This document shows positions 53,503 to 63,093 of a stretch of 64,000 nucleotides of DNA, piece after piece. The stretch covers positions 4,650,001 to 4,714,000 of the forward strand of contig JAPFFF010000008.1 of the NCBI GenBank assembly GCA_039105265.1. The letters run 5' to 3'. The position numbers and the translations under genes were made by a program. The notes under the pieces were generated by a model. The model made no database searches. It was not told the origin of the DNA and saw only the letters and a program-made list of their open reading frames with translations. Each line of letters opens with the position of its first letter. The first letter of the stretch is position 1. This DNA comes from Tritrichomonas musculus (taxonomy: Eukaryota; Parabasalia; Tritrichomonadida; Tritrichomonadidae).

Positions 53503-54824
53503 ATGTCATACAACTACAGCTCAGACAGCGATGTTAGTCTCTTTGACTCGATCGAGCAATCGGGTCAACAAGCTCCACCATCAGATCTGCCATCAGCTCC
53601 ACCCACAGAAGATTGGCTCAAGAACATGACCCCAGAACAACTCGAATCCATGAGACAGTCCATCATGAAGCAGCAACAGCAGTTCGAGCAAGAAGCAGCA
53701 GCTAGATTGAAGAAGAAGCAAGAAGAAGAAGAAGCAGCTAGATTGAAGAAGCAGCAAGAAGAAGAAGCAAGAAGGAAGAAGAAGCATTAGCAAGATTGAA
53801 GCAAGAAGACGATGAAAGAAGGAAGAAGCCGTATGTTCCAATTTCAAATAAAGTATTTCCACCACCTCGCTCATATAATACAATACAAGTTCCTCCACCT
53901 CCTTCTAATCAACAAATATCGCCACCTCCAAGTGTTCTCGCAAGACCACCTGCATTTGCCGAGATGCCAAACCCCAGTTCCAATCCAAAGGAAGAAACAA
54001 AGATAGAAGGAGAAGAAGTTGATCATGAACAAGAACAAGAACCAGTTCACAGAGAACCATATAAGCCACCGAAAAGTGTTCATGAAATGAAAGTTAATGA
54101 TGATTATAAGGAGAACAATGTTAGACCATTCGACTTTCAAGATGAAATGGATCGAATAAGAGAAGAAAGTGAATTCTTGAAAGAACGATTAACGAAGTTG
54201 GAGGAGCGAATGACTGCTGTAGAATTTAACATTGAAGACATAAATCATAATGCCGAAGATCTCAGGAAAGACGTCGATGATAACGACATATACACACTCG
54301 AGCTGAAGAAATTAGATCTAGCTCCAAGAAAGGTGGCGAAGTACATTAACAGTATTCACGATCTTAAGAAGGACGTGTCATATCTAAAAATTGCTCGACC
54401 ATCTGGTTCTCCAACAGATGATTCATTTGCTGAAAAGTTGGCAAGATCGAAATTGATGATGGCAGAAGTTGAGAATCTTCGAAACATGATAGAAACTATT
54501 GAAGCAAATGACAAGAAAAAAACAGTAGATCAGACAAAATTGTTCAAGTCCTATGGATGGAAGTTGTCCAATTGCATTTATCGTATTCAACCATACTTAT
54601 CACAAGAAGAGAAAGAGAAGTTGGACAGTGCATGCAGCTTCCTTAAAAATAAAAAGAGGCTATCACCGAAGCAAGTGATGAATGCCATCAAGCAATTCTG
54701 TGAATCAATGGAGAAGAACGAAATTCAACGGAACTCTGACTCGAAGTTGAAAGGAAATGAGTTCCAATATCATTTTCCACATCTCGATGATAATAATGGT
54801 GATGATGATGATTACCCCCAATAA
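53503..54824 (+). pseudogene. Coiled-coil protein region of the Polinton-like element (fossil)
   Basis: Two successive open stretches cover this region. The first (from 53,503) has a Ser/Pro-rich start and a long Gln/Glu/Lys helix. The second (53,796-54,824, 342 codons) has a Pro-rich segment (PPPRSY, VPPPPS) followed by a heptad-like coiled coil (EEHFLKERLTKLEERM-type, near 54,150-54,300) and a helical C-terminus ending in an Asp-rich tail. Such long coiled coils occur in virion structural or accessory proteins; no family was recognised. It appears broken. Confidence 0.55.
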
Positions 54825-54884
54825 GATAGGTCATAACTAAAAAATTAATTTTTTAACTTTTTCTTTGTTTTTATTTTTATCGTT

Positions 54885-54892
54885 TCACTTTT
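54885..54892 (+). promoter_or_regulatory. Inr-like element before the polymerase region
   Basis: TCACTTTT has its adenine at 54,887, 11 nt before the first ATG (54,898) of the polymerase region. Confidence 0.5.
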
Positions 54893-54897
54893 ATTTT

Positions 54898-55662
54898 ATG
54901 TTAAACATGAACAAGGACATTGAAGATAATTTTTTAGATGCTATTGGAGATGTCTATGCTGATACAAAATCACAGTTTCGTCGTGAATATAATCGACGTG
55001 CAAAACAATACCAAAAGAAAGACAAATTTAAAGAAGAAATGAGGAAGCTCATGATTCCTGCAGGACAAGGTATTGGTTTTGCAACAGACATCAATCAAGA
55101 TGAAGATAAGAGGTACGCATTTACGGAAGCACTACGACAGATACATAAAAAGACAAATGTTGGAAGACCTATTGTTAAAGCAATTGCACTTGATGGAACT
55201 TATAAGTACTTCACACTCAGTGATAAGCACAACATCGAAAGTACATTAGGACATATAACAGGAGAACTTGATTTAAGTGAAGACCAGTCAGACACTAATC
55301 CATATATCTCAAACATGTTCATTCCAGTTCGATATGAGGTACAATTTATTGACATGAACAAAACAAATGATGGTGTTCATTTTAGAACCAAGATGCAAGA
55401 TATGGATACTCATGAAATCTATGATGATGAAGTTGAAATTGATGAAGACTATCGAAATACACCAGAAGATAGTTTTTTCCCATACATCAATCTATCGCCT
55501 ATAGACTTATCTACATATCAAATCTTTCATGAGGTAAGGAAAGAGAACTATAGAGATAATTGTTTTGTATATGCTTGTATACAATCAGGTGTGTTCAATG
55601 ATGATGAAATAGATGAATTACGATTTTTGTTCAAACAAGAAACATACCCAATAACAAGATAG
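54898..55662 (+). pseudogene. N-terminal part of the Polinton polymerase region (fossil)
   Basis: The open stretch starts at the first ATG after an Inr-like TCACTTTT; the TTG at 54,865 is unlikely to be used. It has a charged helical start, a mixed alpha/beta middle, and near its end the motif DNCFVYACIQSGVFNDDEI. The same motif recurs in the second polymerase-type ORF at about 63,900. It lies immediately before the polymerase domains, so it probably belonged to the polymerase's N-terminal region. The region as a whole is broken. Confidence 0.6.
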
Positions 55663-55802
55663 AAGAAGTAGCTAAAAAGTTCAAGTGCAATTTTAGTATC
55701 ATTAGAGTTGTTGAACAACCTGATAAATACAAGTATGAAACAAGAATCAACACCAGAAAGAAAAAATGGTCAGTTGATTTTAAAAGAGAAGTTAACCTGA
55801 TA

Positions 55803-58181
55803 TTGTTCAAAGACCATTATATGCTCAACAGAAAAATACCTTGTACATTATTATACCTTCAACACTATGAAGAACTTGATAGAACATTTGCATATATGCC
55901 TTTTGAAAAAAGATGTATGATAGCAAGATTGGAGAAAAATGGAAAGACTGTCAAAGACTATAATCATGAAGGAACCAAACCAATAACCTTTTTCCAAAAG
56001 ATGTTTGAACTACATCTATTTGAAGAAATCAAAGCATGCGAAATGGATATTATCAACACAACTGAATATGAGCATGTTAATGACTATGTAAGTCTCGAAT
56101 ATAATGCAGAACAATGTACAAGACTCATTGAGAATAATAAAAAGAAACAAAATACATGGTCAAGGATTTATTATAGCGACTTCGAAACAAACTCTACAGT
56201 CAGTCCACATATACCATATCTCAATTGTACGATCTTTCGAGATGGAGCCAACATACATAAAATATCTATTCAAGGTGAAGATTGTGGACAGAAGCTCTTG
56301 AATTATTTATGGAGTGGCTCATTAACATATTTTCACAACCTCAAGTATGATGCATATTTTTTCATTAACACACCTGGATGGGATACACAGATAACAGAAC
56401 GAAGTGGAACTGTGTTGCAAATCATCATGACATTATTCGAAGAAGGTACAAGGAAAGTCAAAAAGAGATTAACATTCAGGAACTCATATAGTATAATACC
56501 TCAAGCATTAAGTAAATTTGCTACAATGTTCAACCTCAATGTTCACAAGGAAGTGATGGCATATAAGCTATATACACAAGAGAACATTCAAAGAAGAATT
56601 GTTGATGCTACTGAGTTCCAACAGCAATACATCGATGAAAATGCAGATAAGTTATCGAAAGCACAACTTGATGCAAACTGCAAGCAGATTATCGAAAATG
56701 CAAAAATTGCAAATTGCTATAATGATGGCAAAATCGACATCATTAAATATGCCATCTTCTATTGTTTCAAGGACTGTATTGTTTTGATGAAGGGAATGGA
56801 AAAATTTAATGAAGACCTGAAAGCAGTCTTTAAAGAAACAAAGACAGATATGTATGGTGTTCATGATTTTATATCTATAAGTGCTATTGGATACTGCTTT
56901 GCCAAGAAATATGGTTGCTTTGATGGATGTTATGAACTATCAGGTAAGTGTCAAGACTTCATACAACGATGTGTCTCTGGTGGAAGAACAATAACAGCAG
57001 GTAATGAAAAGCAATACATCGAAGGAAAGATACAAGACTTTGATGCAGTTAGCTTATATCCATCTGCAATGTATGTTATGGATGGTATACCATTAGGAAG
57101 ACCTAAAGTAATACCACAAGGTACAACACATGAACAACTTATGCAATATGATACATTCTTTATCGAAGTCAACATCAAGAAACTCGAATGTAAATCAAAA
57201 GAGCCATATAAATTTGGACAAGTATTTACAAGAAATGAAGCAGGTAGTAAAATATTCGGCAACTTCCTTGTTGACCATTATTATATCGATAAAGTAGGTC
57301 TCATGGACTTGTTCGAATTTTATGATGTTGAATATGAGTTAATACGTGGCTATTACTTTGATGACGGATTTAACAAGAAAATCAATGAGTTCATTGAGAA
57401 GCTCTTTAATCTCAGGGCAAGTTATAAAAAGCAAAAGAACCCTCTTGAACAAACAATAAAGCTCCTCCTCAACTCCATATATGGCAAGTCAATACTTAAA
57501 GCAACAAAGACTGAAACCAAAACAGTACCAAAAAGCCAACTATACAAGTACCTCTGGAGGAACTACAACTTTATCAAGGAGGTTGTTGAAGATGCTAATA
57601 TTGATAAGTGCTATGTCAAGAAGTTGAAACCAATTAATGACCATTTCAACCTACCTCAATTTGGTGCAAGCGTTCTCTCTTGGAGTAAGCACTTAATGAA
57701 CAGGGTTATGGCTACAGCTGAGCAAGCAGGTATACCTATCTTTTATCAAGATACTGATAGTATGCATGTACTTGAAAAAGATGTACCAAGGATAGCTGAC
57801 TTATTCCAGTTCAAGTATCATCAACCTCTTATTGGAAAAAATATGTGTCAGTTTCATAATGACTTCGATGAGTTCGAAGGTAGTCAAGGAGAAATACACT
57901 CAAGAAAACTCATTGCACTTGGTAAAAAGAGCTACCTCGATATCTTGGTTGATGAGCAAGGAAATGAAGGATATCATATTAGACTCAAAGGAATTCCAAA
58001 ACAAGTTATTCTCAACAAGTGCAAAAGGATGGGTATCTCAGTTGAAGAACTTTTTGAAAGAATGCATGAAGGAGAAAGCATGACATTTGATTTGTTGGAT
58101 GGTTCAAATGCATTCAGGAAGTCAAAGACATTTCAACAAACCAACTTATCTAAATTTGCACGTACTCTTAAGTTTACGTAG
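55803..58181 (+). pseudogene. Protein-primed family B DNA polymerase (pPolB) region of Polinton
   Basis: The region carries the full set of polymerase B motifs in order. Exonuclease motifs are YSDFET (ExoI, about 56,175), FHNLKYDAYFF (ExoII, about 56,330) and YCFKDC (ExoIII, about 56,760). Polymerase motifs are DFDAVSLYPSAM (motif A, about 57,040), LLLNSIYGKS (motif B, about 57,465) and YQDTDS (motif C, about 57,745), with KKSYLD further on. These define the protein-primed type used by Polintons, adenoviruses and linear plasmids to replicate from terminal protein. The catalytic Asp residues of A and C are present. The first codon of the open stretch is TTG, so no start is assigned. The pol region is counted as broken overall. 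Assignment to pPolB is firm. Confidence 0.88.
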
Positions 58182-58473
58182 TTAAAACATCATTGACATC
58201 AGTCGAGTTAGATGGTTTAATTTTGATAGTTATGAACAAAGGACTTTTTAACAAAATCGGCTGGTATTGAAAATCTACTAAACTTAATTCTAAAAACTTT
58301 AATGAATCTGTATAAGTTTTAATTTTTAATGGTTTACTTTCAGTTTTGAAATCATATATAAGTGGTTTATTATCTAAAGTGAATGTATTGATACTACCAA
58401 TGACTGAAGGTGTATATTGTTGTTCACCTATATTGGAGTATATGGCATTACCTTGTAGTGATACTAGATACAA
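58174..58473 (-). pseudogene. Capsid-like (minor capsid/penton?) fragment, fossil
   Basis: A 99-codon open stretch is rich in beta-type residues, with LQGNAIYSNIGEQQY near its start and FQYQPILLKSPLFITIKIKP near its end. That pattern resembles the terminal strands of single jelly-roll minor capsid proteins of Polintons. It is convergent with the polymerase, overlapping its end by 8 bp. The capsid call is tentative, by pattern only. Confidence 0.35.
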
Positions 58474-59081
58474 CTTAAAGGGTCCAGAAATTTGTGTAAA
58501 CTTCGGATTTATTTGTAAACCTTAACTTTTTCTCATGAACTACAAGGATTTGGAAGCCCGTAATTTTTTCTGATAAACTGCTATTGTAGGTTATTCGTTT
58601 GCTGAAGTATTAAATTTTTTTATATTGCTGATTCGATTACCATATAATATAATTATTTTTTGATTTTTTCAATTTGGTATTTACAATTTTAGATGCTTAT
58701 ACAGTTAATATAATAGTTAAATGATTAAATAAATTTTAAAATATTTAAACATAGAGATAAAGGGAAAATAATAATTGATATTATCAAACTTTTTCATAAT
58801 ATTACATATAGAAATATTAAATCGAAATTTATAAAAAGATAAAATATTTTATATATATATAATTAAAACCAAATAAGTGTAAAAAAATGTTTTTTGTATA
58901 AAAATAAAACTTTTATTTATTATTCAGAAAAATTAATCGCTATAATAATTTTGAGTTAATTGAAAAACCTCATATATACAATTTTGATAAATGAATTCAA
59001 ATATTTGAATATCTAAATTAACTTTTAATAAAACAAAGATATCTTTAAAAATATATTAAAAGAATAAAAATATATTAATAA

Positions 59082-59342
59082 TTATATTATCTTTTTTAGT
59101 TTTTTGCTATAAATTATTAGAAAAGAATGTATTTGAGAAGTGTTGTTAACTTTATGTTGATTATAATTCATCAAGTTCGATTGTTTTTCTTCCAGTATAT
59201 AAATTACTACAGCTCGAATGCTCCATTCCACGAACTGCACGAGCTTTTTCGGCACTTGCACGAACAGCATATCTTCCATTTCATCTTTAAAATCTGATAA
59301 ACATTCGTCACTAAAATTTGATTCAAAATAAACAGGGCGCAA
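59082..59342 (-). pseudogene. Unrecognised coding remnant
   Basis: An 86-codon open stretch (first 60 residues protein-like: RPVYFESNFSDECLSDF, then a hydrophobic FVEWSIRAVVIYIL segment), followed by low-complexity Asn/Lys/Ile. It sits in the AT-rich insertion. No family; it is likely part of a decayed gene with the neighbouring remnant at 59,382-59,564. Confidence 0.35.
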
Positions 59343-59381
59343 ATTTAATAAGTTGAATTCTTTTCTGAGATTAATGAAGTT

Positions 59382-59564
59382 TTAGAATAAATAGCTGAGT
59401 TTGAGTTTGTCTTTGTCCCAATCTTCGCTTAATGGGAGTTCTTGTGTGAACATTTTTCTGCTTTTGATATAAGTGGAGTCAGGTAAAGGCGATTTGAAAA
59501 CTTCTTTATCAATCAAAGAGTTCATTAATAACTTAGTGTTTTCTAAACGTTCTAAGGCACTCAT
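59382..59564 (-). pseudogene. Unrecognised coding remnant (MSALERLENTK)
   Basis: A 60-codon stretch with protein-like composition (MSALERLENTKLLMNSL, then FTQELPLSEDWDKDKLKL). It lies upstream of the 59,082-59,342 remnant on the same strand. No family recognised; origin unclear. Confidence 0.35.
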
Positions 59565-59873
59565 GAAGGAGTTTTTTTTTTCGAGGTCTTCCTCTTCTGG
59601 AAGACATCATCTTGCCACTTTCTAAAATAAATTAGAAAAAATGACATTTTTTTAAGTTGGTCGAGTTTTTTTTAATTTATATGAAAAAATGGTTAATGGA
59701 CAATTTTTTGACCTAAACGATTTTTGATAATTTTATTCACAAAATCAAAATTTTAATAAATAGAAAATCGATGTAAACTTCATCATTTAAAAAATATTCA
59801 ATTATTTAAAATAAATTTAAAATCCATCAATCTAATTAACACAAATAGAAGCATATTTTACCTGAGTATCATC

Positions 59874-60401
59874 TTATAAAATCAATTGTAGAAGGTACTT
59901 TCTTTTGATGGTTGACAAATAATTCCGAAGTTTACAAATATTTCCGAGCTCTTTAGTATGATTTAATATTGGGATGTCTTTAATATTATATGTTGCATTT
60001 GATGGTAACACAATAGGCAATGAAGTATTATATAAACCAGTTAATAAAGCAGCCCTATGGGAAATAGAGGTTATTTTTAACGGCGTTTGTGTCTTTATTG
60101 TAAATGTACGAGTAGTATCATTATATTTAAAAGATACCTCCGCAAGCGGATTTAAAACTGCTTCTATTTGCTTGATGGTATAATTATATTTATCTTCGAA
60201 TTTAAGCTTGAATGGAATACTGTTATGTGTAAACTCTATATAATCATCTTTCGTACTCAACATAATATTACTTATTGTATTAATTGAAGATACAAAATAT
60301 TTAATATATTTACACTTCCATGGTATATCCAAATTGATCGATACCTTATTATATTCATCAGCATTTGTACTCTGTACTGATACTAACATTTTATAATTCA
60401 T
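59874..60401 (-). pseudogene. Capsid-like beta-rich protein part of Polinton (fossil)
   Basis: A 175-codon open stretch (MNYKMLVSVQSTNADEYNK) is dominated by short beta strands, with the motif ISHRAALLTGLYN near residues 113-126. Its beta-rich composition, position downstream of the polymerase on the opposite strand, and size suggest the N-terminal portion of a jelly-roll minor capsid protein. Its first ATG is three bases from the divergent ATG at 60,405; Met5 is an alternative start. Capsid identity is inference. Confidence 0.4.
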
Positions 60402-60404
60402 AAA

Positions 60405-60677
60405 ATGTCAATTAATCTTTATTCTTTGCAATCAAGTGAGGCTGAAAAGCTCAAAGACAAAGATGTAGAGATAAGTGTTAATGATGAAGGTAATATTGAT
60501 ATTATAAGAAATGAGGACCCAGATGATTACCCAAAATTTTGTTGCTTATATAATAAGGCTGAAGTAGATGAAAGAGTAGTTGGTAATCATATCGAAAATG
60601 GAGGAAAGCTTAATGGTTTCGGCAATGTACCTATTACAAATAAATTTGCCAATTATTTAAAATATGTATTTAAATGA
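60405..60677 (+). pseudogene. First part of the Trp-repeat protein region (fossil)
   Basis: A 90-codon open stretch (MSINLYSLQSSEAEKLKDKDVEISVND) with acidic character and a Cys pair (FCCLYN). It begins three bases from the minus-strand ATG at 60,401, so the two share one bidirectional start region. It directly precedes the long Trp-repeat open stretch on the same strand. No domain recognised. Confidence 0.45.
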
Positions 60678-60737
60678 CCTGAAAAGACACCCTTATTAGA
60701 AGGCTCACTACCTGAAAAAGCAGAGTCACATAAGGAG

Positions 60738-62657
60738 TTGATAAAAGATGAACTTTGTGTTAATACATTTAATGAATTTATTGAAGAAGAATCGAAAACA
60801 TGTGAGGCTATTCATGAGATGTATACCGAATTGATGTGTGCAGCAGATGGATATGAACAAATTGCATTTGATGAACAAACAGGGCAAAGCAAAGCTATTC
60901 ATTATCTTCAATATCCAAAGTCTATACCAACTCCTACTCCAGACCCTTATCTTGCAGAGGTAGGATACTCAAATTTAGGGGATTTATTGATGAACATTAT
61001 AAAGAATGAAAAGACAACAAATCCAACAAAGAAAATCTTATATGAAGCTTTTAATGAAGATAATTGGAAAAAATTCATTAGTGGAACTACTCAATATCAT
61101 TATAATCTTCAAGATAATAGACTAAAAACAATAGGATATAAATATAAAGGAAGTACTGATCAAGTTGTTGCAGACCAAATAGTTGAAGTTAAAAGTCCTC
61201 GTGAGTTTTTTGAGACATATACCCAAAATCTAAAAGATAATAATAAAAATAGAGACCAATATACAACAGCTATGTTAGGTCTTTATTTGTATTCAGTAAT
61301 ATTACATTCAGGTATCACATACTATTATACACATCGAAATGCTAATAGAATGAAAGTGGATGTTGTACCACCTGGTGGACAAGACTATTTAAATATGACG
61401 TTAGGACAATGTTTAAATTTAGTATTCGATATTATTAATGATATAGTGAATTCACATAATGCTTTATTTGATTATGTTACAACAATCAAGTCTTGTAATT
61501 GCAAAAACGATAATCAAGGAGGTAACCAAGGAGGTAATGATGGTAATGATGAAGAAGAGGATAATAATCAAGGAGGTAATGAAGGTAGTGATAATGAAGG
61601 CGGTGATAATGATTCAAACCTAATTCAATATATGAATGTAGGTCTACAAGCTGTAAATCAATTATCAGGTTATTTATTACATAATATTGCGAACCTAGGG
61701 AATAATGTTGCATCTCTCAGGTTCCAAAATGAAGTAGAGTCATTTACACAAGAGATGTTTGATTATGAGATATATGATAATGGTTTAGATGAGATGAATA
61801 GACAATACCAGTCAATAGGAATACAAACAGAACAACCAACACGTCAACGAGAATCCTTATTTAATGATTCATATGTTTGGTGTACAGTATTTCGCATGTG
61901 GACGAGTTTTGCAGTTTATAATATACCAAATCAATTTGGATGGAGGACTAATTCTGCATTTGGAGCTCCTTGGAATTTTGTCTGGGATGTTAGACATAGG
62001 GAATGGATAGCAATAGCACCACATAAAGAAGATGTACCAGCAGGATGGAGAATTAACCCAAAGGGAAATGAAATAGCACAAACAATAGTACAACATAATA
62101 TTCATTGGGAAGGAGAAATGATTTATAATCCTGATAGAGGACAATGGGAATATTATCCACCAGAAGAAAGTATTGTTGTACCAGAACAACCAGGACCTGT
62201 TATTAATATTGTTCCTGAACACAATAGGAATGCAGTGTTAAGACCAACTTATGTTTGGTCTCTTGAGTCAGGTCGTTGGGTTAATTCAATGACAATAGCT
62301 AATATGCCAAGATCACATCCAAATGATAATAATGATTGGAGGCGAGATGTTAGCTTACAAGCACCTGCCAATTTTGTTTGGGACATAGACCATAGGGAAT
62401 GGGTAGCCATAAGAAACAATGTTAGTGAAATGCTTAATGACAGAGATTGGAGAACCAATCGAGATATTGGAGATATTGCAGTAAGGCATTATCAAGAACA
62501 ATTTTTACAAGGAATCGGCGAATTAGTATGGAATGATGATTATAATAGTTATGATTATCAATGTAATGAGATAAGCCCATTATCATTATCATTAGAAGAT
62601 AAAAGCAATAGCGGAGCAATAGCAATACCAGACCAAAGTAGTATACGTTTGCGGTGA
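60738..62657 (+). pseudogene. Large Trp-rich repeat protein of the Polinton-like element
   Basis: The 639-codon open stretch begins with TTG, so no start is assigned. A helical N-terminal half (to about residue 250) is followed by a Gly/Asn/Asp-rich linker (NQGGNQGGNDGNDEEEDNN, about 255-290), a helix with IGIQTE (about 358-363), and then six Trp-containing repeats: SYVWCTVFRMW, NFVWDVRHREWIA, MIYNPDRGQWEYY, TYVWSLESGRW, NFVWDIDHREWVA and ELVWNDDYNSY. A long protein with a flexible linker and C-terminal repeats suggests a fibre or surface/attachment protein. This is inference; no homologue is recognised. There is no transmembrane segment. Confidence 0.5.
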
Positions 62658-63093
62658 TTTCAGACCTCCGGTCTTCAATCCCCTCAAACACCCTTAATTT
62701 TGGCACTTTTTTGGTCTCCAACTACCCAATTTTAGCCCTTTTTTGACCTCCAGAGTGTTGTCAGAAAACCCCCTATCACTATAGGGCATTTTGCATTCAC
62801 CTTTTTGTGTCAATAAATTGCCACAATTAAGGTCTTTCAATGGATGGAAAGTGGTGATATGAACATAATTTTGATAAAATTTTTGTATGACATGTGATAT
62901 GAAAAAAGGTATAAATAAAATTTTTGTATACAATTTATTTGCAAAGCAAAGTTGCCAAAGGCAATGATTTTTAAAATTATTGAAATCAACTTTTTTGAAA
63001 CTTTTTTTGAAACAAATAATTTTTTGAAATTTTCACATTTATGATAAGTGGTATAAATTTTTATATTTTTTAATTTTTATTTTCATTGCAAAA
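62658..63093. other. Spacer between two Polinton-type gene sets
   Basis: The first 130 bp are less AT-rich than surroundings, with AGACC/GGTCT and CCCTAT-CACT-ATAGGG (62,771-62,786) hairpins after the Trp-repeat ORF. The rest is AT-rich. It may hold the right end of the first element and the left end of the second; no inverted terminal repeat was matched. Confidence 0.5.

Larger units (their letters stand above)
58474..59873. other. AT-rich insertion-like segment within the capsid-like region
   Basis: About 1.4 kb of extremely AT-rich DNA lies between two minus-strand capsid-like parts and differs in composition from both. It holds two short minus-strand open stretches (59,082-59,342 and 59,382-59,564) and, near 59,580-59,610, minus-strand DNA able to encode an AT-hook-like RGRPRK run. 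No terminal repeats or target duplication were found. It may be inserted host or mobile DNA. Confidence 0.45.
50555..62657 (+). mobile_element. Polinton/Maverick-like element (fossil), minimum span
   Basis: A cluster of compact ORFs on both strands surrounds a protein-primed family B DNA polymerase. This is the hallmark of Polintons/Mavericks, which are abundant in trichomonads. Recognised parts are small ORFs, coiled-coil and basic proteins, the polymerase region, a weak capsid-like candidate, and a Trp-repeat protein. It is broken in a few places and interrupted by foreign AT-rich DNA, yet most frames are long, so it is probably fairly young. No integrase, packaging ATPase, protease or clear major capsid was seen. 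The ends were not located. Confidence 0.7.
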
